DNA of 64,000 nt from Cupriavidus metallidurans CH34 (GTDB lineage: Bacteria; Pseudomonadota; Gammaproteobacteria; Burkholderiales; Burkholderiaceae). The notes below the pieces were generated by a model. That model made no database searches, had not been told where the DNA came from, and saw only the letters and a list, made by a program, of their open reading frames with translations. The position numbers and the translations under genes are program-made. Positions 39,101 to 47,417 of the stretch are shown here, in pieces. Location of the stretch: assembly GCF_000196015.1 (NCBI RefSeq), contig NC_007973.1, positions 62,001 to 126,000 of the forward strand, read 5' to 3'. Each line of letters begins with the position of its first letter. Positions within the stretch are counted from its first letter, which is position 1.

Positions 39101-39535
39101 ATGCTTACGCAAAACCCCAAGGTTCGCAAGGAAATCAACCACCTGCACGACAGCGCTGACGCAGCCGTCCGGCAGATCCGCCATGCCGCGCGCGATACCC
39201 GCGACGCGGCACGCGATGCCGCTGGCCCGGTGTCGGAGGACGTCAAGGCACTGATCGGGCAGCTTCAGCAAACGATCGATGTGCTGGCGCGTGAGGGTTC
39301 GGCGGAAAGCCTGGCGGCGGGGCGCCGACTGCGTGACCGTGCGCAGGAACTGGCCGAACGGCTGCGCGAACGTGGCCGGGACGGCATGGACTGGGCGCGT
39401 GTGCATGTTGACGATGCCGTCGACCACAGCCGTCAGCGCGTGGTGGAATCCCCGCTGATGGCGGTGGGGATTGCCGCGCTGGTTGGCGCGTTCGTCGGCC
39501 TGCTGCTGGCCGGCGGCCGCCGAAGCGACGACTAA
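39101..39535 (+). CDS. DUF883 family (ElaB/YqjD-like) protein
   Basis: A 144-residue protein with a long amphipathic helical region rich in Asp, Arg and Ala (RQIRHAARDTRDAARDAAG), followed by a C-terminal membrane helix (PLMAVGIAALVGAFVGLLLA). This is the ElaB/YqjD arrangement; in E. coli such proteins bind ribosomes and sit on the inner membrane during stationary phase. It follows the DUF1328 gene closely, and the pair is probably a stress-response unit. The TAA abuts repeat copy 4. Confidence 0.85.
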   Translation: MLTQNPKVRKEINHLHDSADAAVRQIRHAARDTRDAARDAAGPVSEDVKALIGQLQQTIDVLAREGSAESLAAGRRLRDRAQELAERLRERGRDGMDWARVHVDDAVDHSRQRVVESPLMAVGIAALVGAFVGLLLAGGRRSDD

Positions 39536-39683
39536 GAAGCCGTTTCAAAAAGATTCTGGCGTTGTTGCGGGGCGCGCATGTGTTCGCAGGCACATGCCGT
39601 TCCGCAGGCGGCTCGCATGCGAGCCAGAACCCCTGCTTCACCCTGGCCAGAACCGCTTCGCTTCATGTGGAAGCAGCTGCTAA
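39536..39683 (+). repeat. Dispersed palindromic repeat, copy 4 (long form)
   Basis: A 148-bp element beginning directly after the DUF883 stop. It starts GAAGCCGTTTCAAAA, then GATTCTGGCGTTGTTGC, and contains the long-form module with GCATGTG, CACATGC and the perfect 16-base palindrome GGCTCGCATGCGAGCC. It ends with GCCAGAACCGCTTCGCTTC and a diverged right end (GAAGCAGCTGCTAA). It lacks the short-form central stem seen in copies 1 to 3. Confidence 0.86.
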
Positions 39684-39684
39684 G

Positions 39685-39946
39685 GAAACGAAGCCGGAAG
39701 GCGCGCGGCGGGCTGCTGCCTTGCGCTTTTCCGCAGTAATCCCCCTTCCCGGATACCAATCCCTGGTCCGGGTCGCCCGGTCGCCCTGTGGCAGCCGGGC
39801 GCTTTTTCGTGTGCGACGACCGGGTGTCGGGAAACCTTTCAAACGGCTTTCTGTGGAAGGGCGTGTGGAGACTGGCGGCATGGTGTCGCCGGACGAAGGT
39901 GCAGCAGGGCGCCAGCGAAGGCGGCGCCCGGGGGGGCGTCAGAGGG
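39685..39946. other. Intergenic stretch with one terminator
   Basis: Between repeat copy 4 and the DUF1840 stop there are about 260 bases. The only element I can support is the terminator at 39774-39807. Short open frames exist on both strands but lack ribosome sites and family resemblance. Confidence 0.5.
39774..39807 (+). terminator. Rho-independent terminator
   Basis: CGCCCGG (39774-39780) pairs with CCGGGCG (39795-39801), and an inner GCC/GGC pair extends the hairpin; CTTTTT follows. It points in the + direction and would end transcription from the DUF1328-DUF883 unit and repeat copy 4. Confidence 0.75.
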
Positions 39947-40267
39947 TCAGACGCCCCACATCACATCCGCGCCTTCCTTGGCGGACTCGCGCAGCATGTC
40001 CAGGAACGGATAGGCGCGCTGGCCCAGATGGAGCGGTTCCTCTTCGCGCTCGTCATCCTTGCCGGGGTGAACGGTGGCTTCGGCCGGGTGGACTTTCTTG
40101 GCGTCCTGGACGGCGGCTTCGAGCTTTCGGATTGCCGCCGGCATTTCGTCGGCCTTGATCACCCCGCGCTCGCCCAGATGCTTGCCGATGATGCCAAGCA
40201 GCGTAATGGCAAGATCCTTCATCATGATCAGGTCTTGCGCCGCGTGGGATTTGAAGGTGATCAACAT
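39947..40267 (-). CDS. DUF1840 domain-containing protein
   Basis: A 106-residue protein (MLITFKSHAAQDLIMMKDLA at the N-terminus, ending FLDMLRESAKEGADVMWGV) matching the betaproteobacterial DUF1840 family. The middle contains a charged, probably flexible linker. The ATG at 40267 has an AGGAACC ribosome site; the open frame extends only five codons further. It is divergent from argS. Function unknown. Confidence 0.84.
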   Translation of the reverse strand: MLITFKSHAAQDLIMMKDLAITLLGIIGKHLGERGVIKADEMPAAIRKLEAAVQDAKKVHPAEATVHPGKDDEREEEPLHLGQRAYPFLDMLRESAKEGADVMWGV

Positions 40268-40444
40268 AGTGGTTCCTTTCACGAGTGGCGGTGTCTGGCG
40301 CAGGGCGTACAGGCCATCCGCATGATGTCAGCATAGCACCTGATAAAATTCCGCGTTTCCCGATTTCCACTGCCGGTCACGCGGCGCGGCGTTCACTTGC
40401 CGACGCATGGCCGGAAGCACCCCAGCCTCAGGGCCCAGATATCC

Positions 40445-42253
40445 ATGCTGCCTGTTCAGACCTCCCAACTTGCCGCCGCGTTCACGGATGCCGTGCGTGC
40501 GCTCGCCCCCGCCGATGCCAACCTGCCCGCGGTGACATTCGAGCGACCCAAGGCAGCCGCCCACGGCGACCTGGCCTGCAACATCGCCATGCAGGTGGCC
40601 AAGTCGCTCAAGACCAACCCGCGTGAGCTGGCGCAGAAGGTCGTCGACGCAGTCAAGGCCGATTCGCGCGCGACCGCGCTCGTGGCCGCGCTCGAGATCG
40701 CCGGCCCGGGCTTCATCAACCTGCGCCTGAGCCCCGAGGCCCGCGCGGAAGTCCTGCGTGCCGTGCTGGCGGATGGCGACCGCTACGGCGCGCGTCCGGT
40801 CGGCGAGCATGGCCAGGTGCTGGTGGAGTTCGTCTCCGCCAACCCGACTGGCCCGCTGCACGTGGGCCACGGCCGCCAGGCCGCCCTGGGCGATGCGCTG
40901 GCGAACCTGCTGGCCTGGCAGGGCTGGTCGGTCCATCGCGAGTTCTACTACAACGACGCCGGCGTGCAGATCCATACGCTGGCCATCTCGGTGCAGGCCC
41001 GGGCGCGCGGCCTGAAGCCGGGTGACGCCGGCTGGCCCGAGTCCGCCTACAACGGTGACTACATCGCCGATATCGCAGCCGATTTCCTGGCCGGCAAGAC
41101 CGTGTCCGCCTCGGACGGCGAGCCGGTGACGGCCTCGGGCAACATCGAGGATCTGGAGTCGATCCGCAAGTTCGCGGTGACCTACCTGCGCAACGAGCAG
41201 GACATCGACCTGCAGGCGTTTGGCGTCAAGTTCGACCGGTACTACCTGGAATCGTCGCTGTACAGCGATGGCCGCGTGGAAGCCGCCGTGCAATCGCTGA
41301 TCGCCAAGGGCAAGACGTACGAGAGCGAAGGCGCGCTGTGGCTGCGCACCACCGACGACGGCGACGACAAGGACCGCGTCATGAAGAAGGGCGACGGCAC
41401 GTACACGTACTTCGTGCCGGATGTGGCGTACCACACCACCAAGTGGGAACGCGGCTTCTCGAAGGTCATCAACGTGCAGGGCAGCGACCACCACGGCACC
41501 ATCGCCCGCGTGCGTGCCGGCCTGCAGGGCCTGGACATCGGCATTCCGCAGGGCTACCCCGACTACGTGCTGCACAAGATGGTCACCGTCATGAAGAACG
41601 GCGAGGAGGTGAAGATCTCCAAGCGCGCTGGTTCGTACGTGACCGTGCGCGACCTGATCGAATGGAGCAACGGCGGCGAAGAGACGATCCGCGGTTGCCT
41701 GGAAGCAGGCGTGGCCGACTGGCCCGCGCACTTCACGCGCGGCCGCGACGCGGTGCGCTTCTTCCTGCTGTCGCGCAAGGCCGACACCGAGTTCGTGTTC
41801 GACGTGGACCTGGCGCTGAAGCAGAACGACGAGAACCCGGTGTACTACGTCCAGTACGCTCACGCCCGCATCTGCTCGATTTTCGAGGCATGGGGCGGCG
41901 CGGACTGGGAAGCGCGGCTGGGCGAGCTGGCCAGCGTGGACCTGGCCGCCGTGACGGCTGCTGACGTGAGCCCGCAGGCGATCGCGCTGGGCCGCCGTCT
42001 GGCCGAGTTCCCCGACATGCTGGCCGCGGCCTCCAGCGAACTGGCCCCGCACGCGGTGGCCTTCTACCTGCGCGACCTGGCTGGCGATTTCCACGCGTTC
42101 TACAACGCCGACCGCGTCCTGGTGGACGACGAGACGGTCAAGCGCGCGCGGCTGGCACTGCTGGCTGCCACGCGCCAGGTGCTCAAGAACGGCCTGGCGG
42201 TGATCGGTGTTTCGGCACCGCAGCGCATGGACCGCGAAGCGGCTCCGGCCTGA
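40445..42253 (+). CDS. argS: Arginyl-tRNA synthetase
   Basis: ArgRS charges tRNA-Arg. The 602-residue class I synthetase has the N-terminal Add1 domain, the HIGH-like motif in [16 protein letters not shown], the KMSKS-equivalent region ([14 protein letters not shown]) and the C-terminal anticodon-binding DALR domain. The ATG at 40445 is used; the upstream open frame of 16 codons does not match the family. A 9-bp perfect hairpin follows at 42262-42287. Confidence 0.95.
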   Translation: MLPVQTSQLAAAFTDAVRALAPADANLPAVTFERPKAAAHGDLACNIAMQVAKSLKTNPRELAQKVVDAVKADSRATALVAALEIAGPGFINLRLSPEARAEVLRAVLADGDRYGARPVGEHGQVLVEFVSANPTGPLHVGHGRQAALGDALANLLAWQGWSVHREFYYNDAGVQIHTLAISVQARARGLKPGDAGWPESAYNGDYIADIAADFLAGKTVSASDGEPVTASGNIEDLESIRKFAVTYLRNEQDIDLQAFGVKFDRYYLESSLYSDGRVEAAVQSLIAKGKTYESEGALWLRTTDDGDDKDRVMKKGDGTYTYFVPDVAYHTTKWERGFSKVINVQGSDHHGTIARVRAGLQGLDIGIPQGYPDYVLHKMVTVMKNGEEVKISKRAGSYVTVRDLIEWSNGGEETIRGCLEAGVADWPAHFTRGRDAVRFFLLSRKADTEFVFDVDLALKQNDENPVYYVQYAHARICSIFEAWGGADWEARLGELASVDLAAVTAADVSPQAIALGRRLAEFPDMLAAASSELAPHAVAFYLRDLAGDFHAFYNADRVLVDDETVKRARLALLAATRQVLKNGLAVIGVSAPQRMDREAAPA

Positions 42254-42261
42254 TCGTGGTA

Positions 42262-42287
42262 CGGGTGGTGGGTTGACGCACCACCCG
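42262..42287 (+). terminator. Hairpin after argS without T-tract
   Basis: CGGGTGGTG (42262-42270) and CACCACCCG (42279-42287) pair perfectly over 9 bp with an 8-base loop. There is no T-run, so intrinsic termination is uncertain. The -10-like TATAAT at 42362-42367 downstream suggests a new promoter for the next gene. Confidence 0.4.
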
Positions 42288-42392
42288 CCAGCCCATGGCA
42301 TCGGCGGCCGGCAGTCGACAATTTGCGACGAATCTGAAGCCGTGCGTCATGGGTCTGGCTCTATAATCCCCGGCATCACCGAAGAGGACTTC

Positions 42393-43133
42393 ATGCAACA
42401 GATTGCCAAGCGCGCCCCGCGCACCGTCCGCCATACCAAGACGCAGCGTGGCGGCACGTTCCTGGGCCTAGTGCTCGGGTTGATCGTCGGCCTGGCCATT
42501 GCCGTGGTGGTGGCGCTGTACATCACCAAGTCTCCTGCGCCGTTCCAGCAGAAGGGCGGCAGTAGTGCCCCGGCCCCGCGTCCCAGCGAGCCTGGCAACG
42601 TGGTCAGCACCTTGCCGAGCCCGACGCAACAGGCGCAGCAGCCCGAGGAGCCGTCGGACCCGAACCGGCCGCTCTGGAGCAAGACGCCGGCCAAGCCGGT
42701 GGGCCAGCCCGAACAGGCGCAGCCCGGCCAGCCCGCGCCACAGGCGCCGGTGGCGACCACCCGTCCGGCCGATGCTGGCACCAACTCCGCCAGTTCCACC
42801 GTTGCCGGCAAGACCCCGGAGAAGCCTGCCGCGCGCCCGGCCGAGAAGCCGGTGGCCGACCCGATCGCGGAGATTGCCCAGGCCGATGCCAACAAGGTGG
42901 GATATCTGCTGCAGGTAGGGGCGTTCCGGTCGCAGGATGACGCCGACCGTCAGAAAGCCAACCTGGCCATGCAGGGTTTCGAGGCCAAGGTGACGGATCG
43001 CGATGTCAACGGCGTGAAGATGTATCGCGTTCGACTGGGACCGTTCAACCGCATCGACGACATGAACCGCGCACGTGACCGCCTGCAATCGGCCGGTTTC
43101 GAAGCCTCGGTGATCCGCTTTACCAAGCAGTAA
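42393..43133 (+). CDS. SPOR domain-containing cell-division-type protein
   Basis: A 246-residue protein with a basic N-terminus, one membrane helix (FLGLVLGLIVGLAIAVVVAL), a long Pro/Ala/Gln-rich linker and a C-terminal SPOR domain of about 75 residues (YLLQVGAFRSQDDADRQKAN, then YRVRLGPFNRIDDMNRARD). The layout is that of FtsN/DedD-like proteins that bind septal peptidoglycan. A GAAGAGG ribosome site precedes the ATG, and TATAAT at 42362-42367 may be its -10 box. The position between argS and dsbA is common in Burkholderiales. Confidence 0.87.
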   Translation: MQQIAKRAPRTVRHTKTQRGGTFLGLVLGLIVGLAIAVVVALYITKSPAPFQQKGGSSAPAPRPSEPGNVVSTLPSPTQQAQQPEEPSDPNRPLWSKTPAKPVGQPEQAQPGQPAPQAPVATTRPADAGTNSASSTVAGKTPEKPAARPAEKPVADPIAEIAQADANKVGYLLQVGAFRSQDDADRQKANLAMQGFEAKVTDRDVNGVKMYRVRLGPFNRIDDMNRARDRLQSAGFEASVIRFTKQ

Positions 43134-43278
43134 CAGGTTCGCGGCGGCAGGCGGTGAACCGCGCGCCGCCGCCGTGGTCATAGCCTGAGATCCGGGGCCC
43201 GGCCGGGCGCTGGACAACGCAATCCGATGCTTCGCTGTACCCTTGCATACCCTCGATAAACCGGAAGGCCCTTCGAAC

Positions 43279-43917
43279 ATGAAGAAAATCGCCGCACTGC
43301 TTGCCACCGTTGCCGCTGTCAGCGGCCTGCTGATGACCGCGCCCGCCGCCATGGCCGCGCCGACGGAAGGCAAGGACTACACGGTCCTGAAATCGCCGCA
43401 GCCCGTGCCGGCCGGCAAGATCGAGGTGACCGAGTTCTTCTGGTACGGCTGCCCGCACTGCTACGACTTCGAGCCCGAGCTTGAGGCGTGGGTCAAGAAG
43501 CAGGGTAAGGACGTGGTGTTCAAGCGCGTGCCGGTGGCGTTCCGCGACGACCTTCTGCCCCACACGAAGATCTTCTATGCGCTGGAAGCCATGGGCAAGC
43601 TGGACGCGATGCACACCAAGGTGTTCGACGCGATCCACAAGCAGCGCAAGCGCCTGCTGACCACCGATGAAATCGCCGATTTCATGGCCCAGAACGGCAT
43701 CGACAAGAAGCAGTGGCTGGACACCTACAACTCGTTCTCGGTGACCACCAACTCGCAACGTGCCAACAAGATCGCCGACGCCTACAAGATCGACGGCGTG
43801 CCGACCGTGGTGGTGCAGGGCAAGTACGAGACCTCGCCTTCGATCGCCGGCACCAAGCCTGGCGCCATCCAGGCCATGGACTTCCTGGTCACGGGCGTGC
43901 GCGACAAGAAGCTCTGA
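43279..43917 (+). CDS. dsbA: Thiol:disulfide interchange protein DsbA
   Basis: DsbA introduces disulfide bonds into periplasmic proteins. The 212-residue precursor has a signal peptide (cleavage near AMA-AP, residues 26-28), the redox motif CPHC at residues 58-61 and the cis-proline in GVPTVVV. The start at 43279 is preferred over the in-frame ATG at 43243, because it gives a normal signal peptide. A strong terminator follows. Confidence 0.94.
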   Translation: MKKIAALLATVAAVSGLLMTAPAAMAAPTEGKDYTVLKSPQPVPAGKIEVTEFFWYGCPHCYDFEPELEAWVKKQGKDVVFKRVPVAFRDDLLPHTKIFYALEAMGKLDAMHTKVFDAIHKQRKRLLTTDEIADFMAQNGIDKKQWLDTYNSFSVTTNSQRANKIADAYKIDGVPTVVVQGKYETSPSIAGTKPGAIQAMDFLVTGVRDKKL

Positions 43918-43937
43918 TCGCCGCGATCTGACCGACG

Positions 43938-43979
43938 ACGGCCCGGCGTACCGTGTGGTGCGCCGGGCCGTTCTGTTTT
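43938..43979 (+). terminator. Rho-independent terminator after dsbA
   Basis: CGGCCCGGCG (43939-43948) pairs perfectly with CGCCGGGCCG (43961-43970), extended by one A-T pair, with a 12-base loop and the T-rich TTCTGTTTT after it. Confidence 0.85.
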
Positions 43980-44008
43980 GGAATCTCCGATTTCGCTATA
44001 TTGACGCG

Positions 44009-44806
44009 ATGCGACCACAGAAAATCTTTATCACCGGCGCCTCCAGCGGCATTGGCCAGGCGCTGGCACGCGCATACGCGGAGCAGGGTGCCATCCTTGG
44101 CCTGGTCGGCCGGCGCGAGGATGCGCTAAGGGCTTTCGCGGGCACGCTCCCCAATCCCGGCGCTGTGCGCGTCTATGCCGTGGACGTCCGCGACGTCGAC
44201 GCCATGGGGGTCGCGGCTGCCGATTTCCTTGCGAACGTGGGCTGTCCCGACGTCGTGATCGCCAACGCGGGCGTCTCGGTGGGTACGGTGGCCAGCGAGC
44301 GCGAGGATCTGGAGGTGTTCCGCACGGTCATGGATACCAACTGGTTCGGCACGCTGACTACGTTTCAGCCATTCCTCGGGCCGATGCGCGAGCAGCCACC
44401 CGGTGCCGACGGATGGCGTGGCACGCTGGTCGGCATCGCCAGCGTGGCCGGGGTGCGGGGATTGCCCGGCGGCGGGGCCTACAGCGCATCGAAATCGGCG
44501 GTGATCAAGCTGCTGGAGAGCCTGCGGCTCGAACAGGCGCGCGAGAAGATTCGCGTGGTGACGATTGCGCCGGGTTACATCCGCACGCCAATGACGTCGC
44601 ACAACCCGTACCGGATGCCATTCCTGATGGATGCCGAGGTGTTTGCGCAAAAAGCGGTGCGGCGAATTGCCGCAGGCAGCCGCTTCGCGGTGATCCCCTG
44701 GCAGATGGGTGTTGTGGCTTCGCTGCTGCACCTGATGCCGCGCTGGCTCTACGACGCGCTGTTCGCACGCGCGCCGCGCAAGCCGCGCCGCCCCCGGGAC
44801 GCATGA
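44009..44806 (+). CDS. Short-chain dehydrogenase/reductase
   Basis: A 265-residue SDR with the cofactor motif TGASSGIGQAL, the NAG motif in VIANAGVSVG, Ser in GIASVAGVRG and the active-site YSASK. The C-terminal part has a hydrophobic patch (VVASLLHLMPRWLYDALFA), which suggests membrane association as in several bacterial SDRs of this group. The substrate is unknown. The gene overlaps the following cobalamin-binding-type gene by four bases (ATGA). Confidence 0.87.
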   Translation: MRPQKIFITGASSGIGQALARAYAEQGAILGLVGRREDALRAFAGTLPNPGAVRVYAVDVRDVDAMGVAAADFLANVGCPDVVIANAGVSVGTVASEREDLEVFRTVMDTNWFGTLTTFQPFLGPMREQPPGADGWRGTLVGIASVAGVRGLPGGGAYSASKSAVIKLLESLRLEQAREKIRVVTIAPGYIRTPMTSHNPYRMPFLMDAEVFAQKAVRRIAAGSRFAVIPWQMGVVASLLHLMPRWLYDALFARAPRKPRRPRDA

Positions 44807-45648
44807 TGTGGACCGACGCAGGCGGGCAGGTACATGAGGCGGCATCCGGCGATGTCCGCATCGCATCGCTCGTGCCCTCGATCACCGAACTGCTGTTCGA
44901 TCTCGGCTTGGCTGACCAGCTTGTGGCCCGTACCGGCTTCTGCATTCATCCGGAGCCAGCGGTACGCGCCGTTGCCAAGGTCGGCGGCACCAAGGATGTG
45001 AAGCTCGATCGCCTGCGCGCGCTGGCTCCGACGCACGTGGTGGTCAATATCGATGAAAACCGACGGGAGACCGTCGACGAAATCCGCACCTTCGTGCCGC
45101 ACGTGATCGTCACCCATCCGTGTGCCCCGGAAGACAACCTCGCGCTCTATCGGCTGCTGGGCGGGATTTTCGGGCGCCGGCCACAGGCCGAAGCGCTGGT
45201 GGGGCAGTTACGCGGCGAACTCGATGCCATCCAGGCACAAACCTGGCCGGCCCGGCGTGTGCTCTATGCGATCTGGCAAGACCCCTGGATGACGGTGTCG
45301 CGCGCGACCTATATCAGCCGGATGCTGGCGCTGGTGAACTGGGCGACGTGGCCCGATGACGCGGATACTTCGGACACGCCGGCTGCCTGCGTCGACGGCG
45401 ACTGCAGCCGCCCGAACGCGCCGGGCGAGCGCTATCCGACCTTCCGCTGGAGCGACGCGCTAGTGCGCGAGCTGGATGCCGTGCTGTTGTCGACCGAACC
45501 CTATCGCTTTACCGAGGATCATGCCGACGCGCTGGAGCGGCAGATCGGCAAGCCGGTATTGCTGGTCGATGGAGAGATGCTGTCGTGGTACGGCAGCCGC
45601 GCCGTGGCCGGCGCGCGCTACCTCAGGTCATTGGCACAGGGCTTCTGA
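44803..45648 (+). CDS. Helical-backbone metal receptor (BtuF-like cobalamin-binding protein) without signal peptide
   Basis: A 281-residue protein with the periplasmic-binding fold of the BtuF/FecB class: IASLVPSITELLFDLGL, VARTGFCIHPE, then GGTKDVKLDRLRALAPTHVV, and a C-terminal lobe with TEPYRF and VLLVDGEMLSWYG. The sequence begins almost at the domain (MMWTDAGGQVHEAASGD) with no signal peptide, so as read it is cytoplasmic, which is unusual for a substrate-binding protein. Its ATG overlaps the SDR stop. No permease or ATPase is adjacent. The ligand is inferred only from the family; a second start, MW at 44806, is equally possible. Confidence 0.82.
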   Translation: MMWTDAGGQVHEAASGDVRIASLVPSITELLFDLGLADQLVARTGFCIHPEPAVRAVAKVGGTKDVKLDRLRALAPTHVVVNIDENRRETVDEIRTFVPHVIVTHPCAPEDNLALYRLLGGIFGRRPQAEALVGQLRGELDAIQAQTWPARRVLYAIWQDPWMTVSRATYISRMLALVNWATWPDDADTSDTPAACVDGDCSRPNAPGERYPTFRWSDALVRELDAVLLSTEPYRFTEDHADALERQIGKPVLLVDGEMLSWYGSRAVAGARYLRSLAQGF

Positions 45649-46728
45649 TCAGCCCGCCTTCTTGAACCGGATTACCCCATCGTCACCTACCACGCGCACC
45701 AGTTCGCCGCGGTGCCACAGCGCGTGCAGGTGGGCCAGCGCCTCGCCGATCGCGAACGTGAGTTGGTGAATGTCGAACTGGCGACGGAAGATCACGCTGA
45801 CTATGTCGTGCGCGTTGCAGGGCTTTTCCGCGCACGCGGCCAGCGTTTCGGCCAGACGATCGACGTGGTGTTCGCGAAGCTGGTTGATGCGAGTGTGAAG
45901 ATTGCGGAACGGACGACCGTGCGACGGCAGGATCAGCACATCCTTCGGCAGGCCTTCGTACTTGCCGAGCGAGTCCAGGTAGAGCTGCAGCGGATTGGCT
46001 TCCGGCTCCATGTCGAACACGCTGACGTTGGTCGAGATACGCGGCAGCACCATGTCACCGGAAATCAACACGTTGGTGGCCGGGTTGAACAGCGCAACGT
46101 GTTCCGGCGCATGGCCGTAACCGGTGATCACGCGCCACGACGCGGTGGCCGGGTCCGCGCCTATCTTGACCGTGTCGCCATCCATCAGCCTGCGGTACTG
46201 GGTGGGCAGGTCCGGCACCAGCGACGGGTAGTAGCTCTTGCGGGCCCGCAGCTTCTCGAGGTTGTCGGGATCGACCATGCCGTGACGGGCGAAGTGGCTG
46301 GCCGCGAAGTCGCCGCCCGCGTTCGATCCGACGCCCGAGCCGCCGGCCATCACGCGCGCCGACATGTAGTCACCCAGACTCATCCACAGCCGCACATCCC
46401 AGTGCTTGCAGAGCCAGTGCGCCAGGCCGACGTGGTCGGGGTGGCAGTGCGTGACCAGCACCCGCAGCACGGGCAGGCCTTCGAGTTCGTTGGCGAAGAT
46501 GGTTTCCCAGTGCGCCTTGATGGTGTCGTTGGTGATGCCGCAGTCCACGATCGTCCAGCCGTCGCGCCCGTCGATGCGGTCACGCAGCAGCCAGAGGTTG
46601 ATGTGGTCCAGCGCGAACGGTAGCGGCATGCGCAGCCAGTACACGCCAGGTGCGACTTCCTGCCGAGTGCCCGGTTCGGGCATGGTTTCGCCAAACGGGT
46701 ATTGGAGCTGGTGTTCGAGTGCGTTCAT
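45649..46728 (-). CDS. Metallo-beta-lactamase-fold hydrolase, probable LiuR target
   Basis: A 359-residue soluble hydrolase. The zinc motif HCHPDHVGLAHWL lies at about residue 93, with further ligand candidates in GYGHAPEHV and SGDMVLP. A C-terminal winged-helix-like extension follows, as in LACTB2-type enzymes that act on thioesters or RNA. The gene diverges from liuR, and a LiuR-type operator (46762-46783) lies 34 bases before its ATG, so regulation by LiuR is likely. The stop is adjacent to the convergent cobalamin-type gene with no gap. Confidence 0.86.
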   Translation of the reverse strand: MNALEHQLQYPFGETMPEPGTRQEVAPGVYWLRMPLPFALDHINLWLLRDRIDGRDGWTIVDCGITNDTIKAHWETIFANELEGLPVLRVLVTHCHPDHVGLAHWLCKHWDVRLWMSLGDYMSARVMAGGSGVGSNAGGDFAASHFARHGMVDPDNLEKLRARKSYYPSLVPDLPTQYRRLMDGDTVKIGADPATASWRVITGYGHAPEHVALFNPATNVLISGDMVLPRISTNVSVFDMEPEANPLQLYLDSLGKYEGLPKDVLILPSHGRPFRNLHTRINQLREHHVDRLAETLAACAEKPCNAHDIVSVIFRRQFDIHQLTFAIGEALAHLHALWHRGELVRVVGDDGVIRFKKAG

Positions 46729-46761
46729 GGGGCTGTCTCTGGTCGTTATAAGGCGCTAGAC

Positions 46762-46783
46762 TTGACGCTAACGTTAACGTCAA
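46762..46783. promoter_or_regulatory. LiuR-type operator between the MBL hydrolase gene and liuR
   Basis: TTGACGCTAACG followed by TTAACGTCAA forms a 22-bp palindrome with one mismatched pair. It is the same motif as the perfect palindrome before liuA (47331-47354). Its place between two divergent starts suits control of both genes, including LiuR autoregulation. Confidence 0.82.
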
Positions 46784-46860
46784 TTCGCTCTGCTTGTTCG
46801 TCATCTTAGACGAAAACTTGATTGCGCAACGAACGATCGTTCACTTTTTCCGGACGCACC

Positions 46861-47295
46861 ATGTCGGCTCAGCCATCAACCGTTACCTACACGATTACCG
46901 ATCTCGCCCGCGAGTTCGACATTACACCGCGCGCGATCCGATTCTACGAGGACCAGGGCCTGTTGGCGCCTGATCGCGAAGGGCCAAGCGGCCGGCGGCG
47001 TGTCTACAACAGCCGTGAGCGCACCCGGTTGAAGTTGACGCTGCGCGGCAAGAGGTTAGGGCTTACTCTCAATGAAATCCGCGAAATTCTGGATTTGTAC
47101 GAGTCCCCGCGCGATACGGCTCCCCAACTCGAGCGCTTCCTGCATCTCCTGGCCGGCCACCGTGGCACGCTCGAGCGCCAGTTGGAAGACCTGCAGGCGC
47201 AGCTTGCCGAGATCGATCAACACGAGCGTCAGTGCCAGGCGCTGCTGGCTGCCCAACATGCCAAGAACGCTGGCAACAAGACTCCCACAGCCTGA
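46861..47295 (+). CDS. liuR: MerR-family regulator LiuR
   Basis: A 144-residue MerR-type regulator: helix-turn-helix with wing at residues 10-75 ([20 protein letters not shown], then [11 protein letters not shown]) and a coiled-coil dimerisation helix after it ([20 protein letters not shown]). No effector-binding cysteines are present. LiuR controls leucine/isovalerate degradation in proteobacteria. The ATG at 46861 matches the family; the frame is open 13 codons further. Assignment rests on the following liuA and the two operators. Confidence 0.88.
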   Translation: MSAQPSTVTYTITDLAREFDITPRAIRFYEDQGLLAPDREGPSGRRRVYNSRERTRLKLTLRGKRLGLTLNEIREILDLYESPRDTAPQLERFLHLLAGHRGTLERQLEDLQAQLAEIDQHERQCQALLAAQHAKNAGNKTPTA

Positions 47296-47330
47296 GATTG
47301 CCGCCCCGGCGGCACACCATGCGACTTCTA

Positions 47331-47354
47331 ATTGACGTTTACGTAAACGTCAAT
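47331..47354. promoter_or_regulatory. LiuR operator before liuA (perfect 24-bp palindrome)
   Basis: ATTGACGTTTAC is followed exactly by its reverse complement, giving a perfect 24-bp palindrome 63 bases before the liuA ATG and 35 bases after the liuR stop. It matches the site at 46762-46783 over most positions, which supports one regulator for both. Confidence 0.87.
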
Positions 47355-47375
47355 AAAATAGCCGACACCGACCTC

Positions 47376-47400
47376 ATCGAACCCATCGAACCCATCGAAC
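47376..47400. repeat. 9-bp tandem repeat in the liuA leader
   Basis: ATCGAACCC occurs twice exactly (47376-47384, 47385-47393) with a third partial copy. It lies between the LiuR operator and the ribosome site, so copy-number change would alter spacing only. Confidence 0.8.
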
Positions 47401-47417
47401 TAACAGGAGACACCACC

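Noticed and set aside
40328..42301. 657-codon minus-strand frame opposite argS
   Set aside because: Antisense shadow of argS; composition is His/Arg/Gln-rich and unlike a protein.
45649..45660. Frameshift joining the cobalamin-type gene and MBL gene
   Set aside because: They are convergent on opposite strands with adjacent stops; both proteins end normally.
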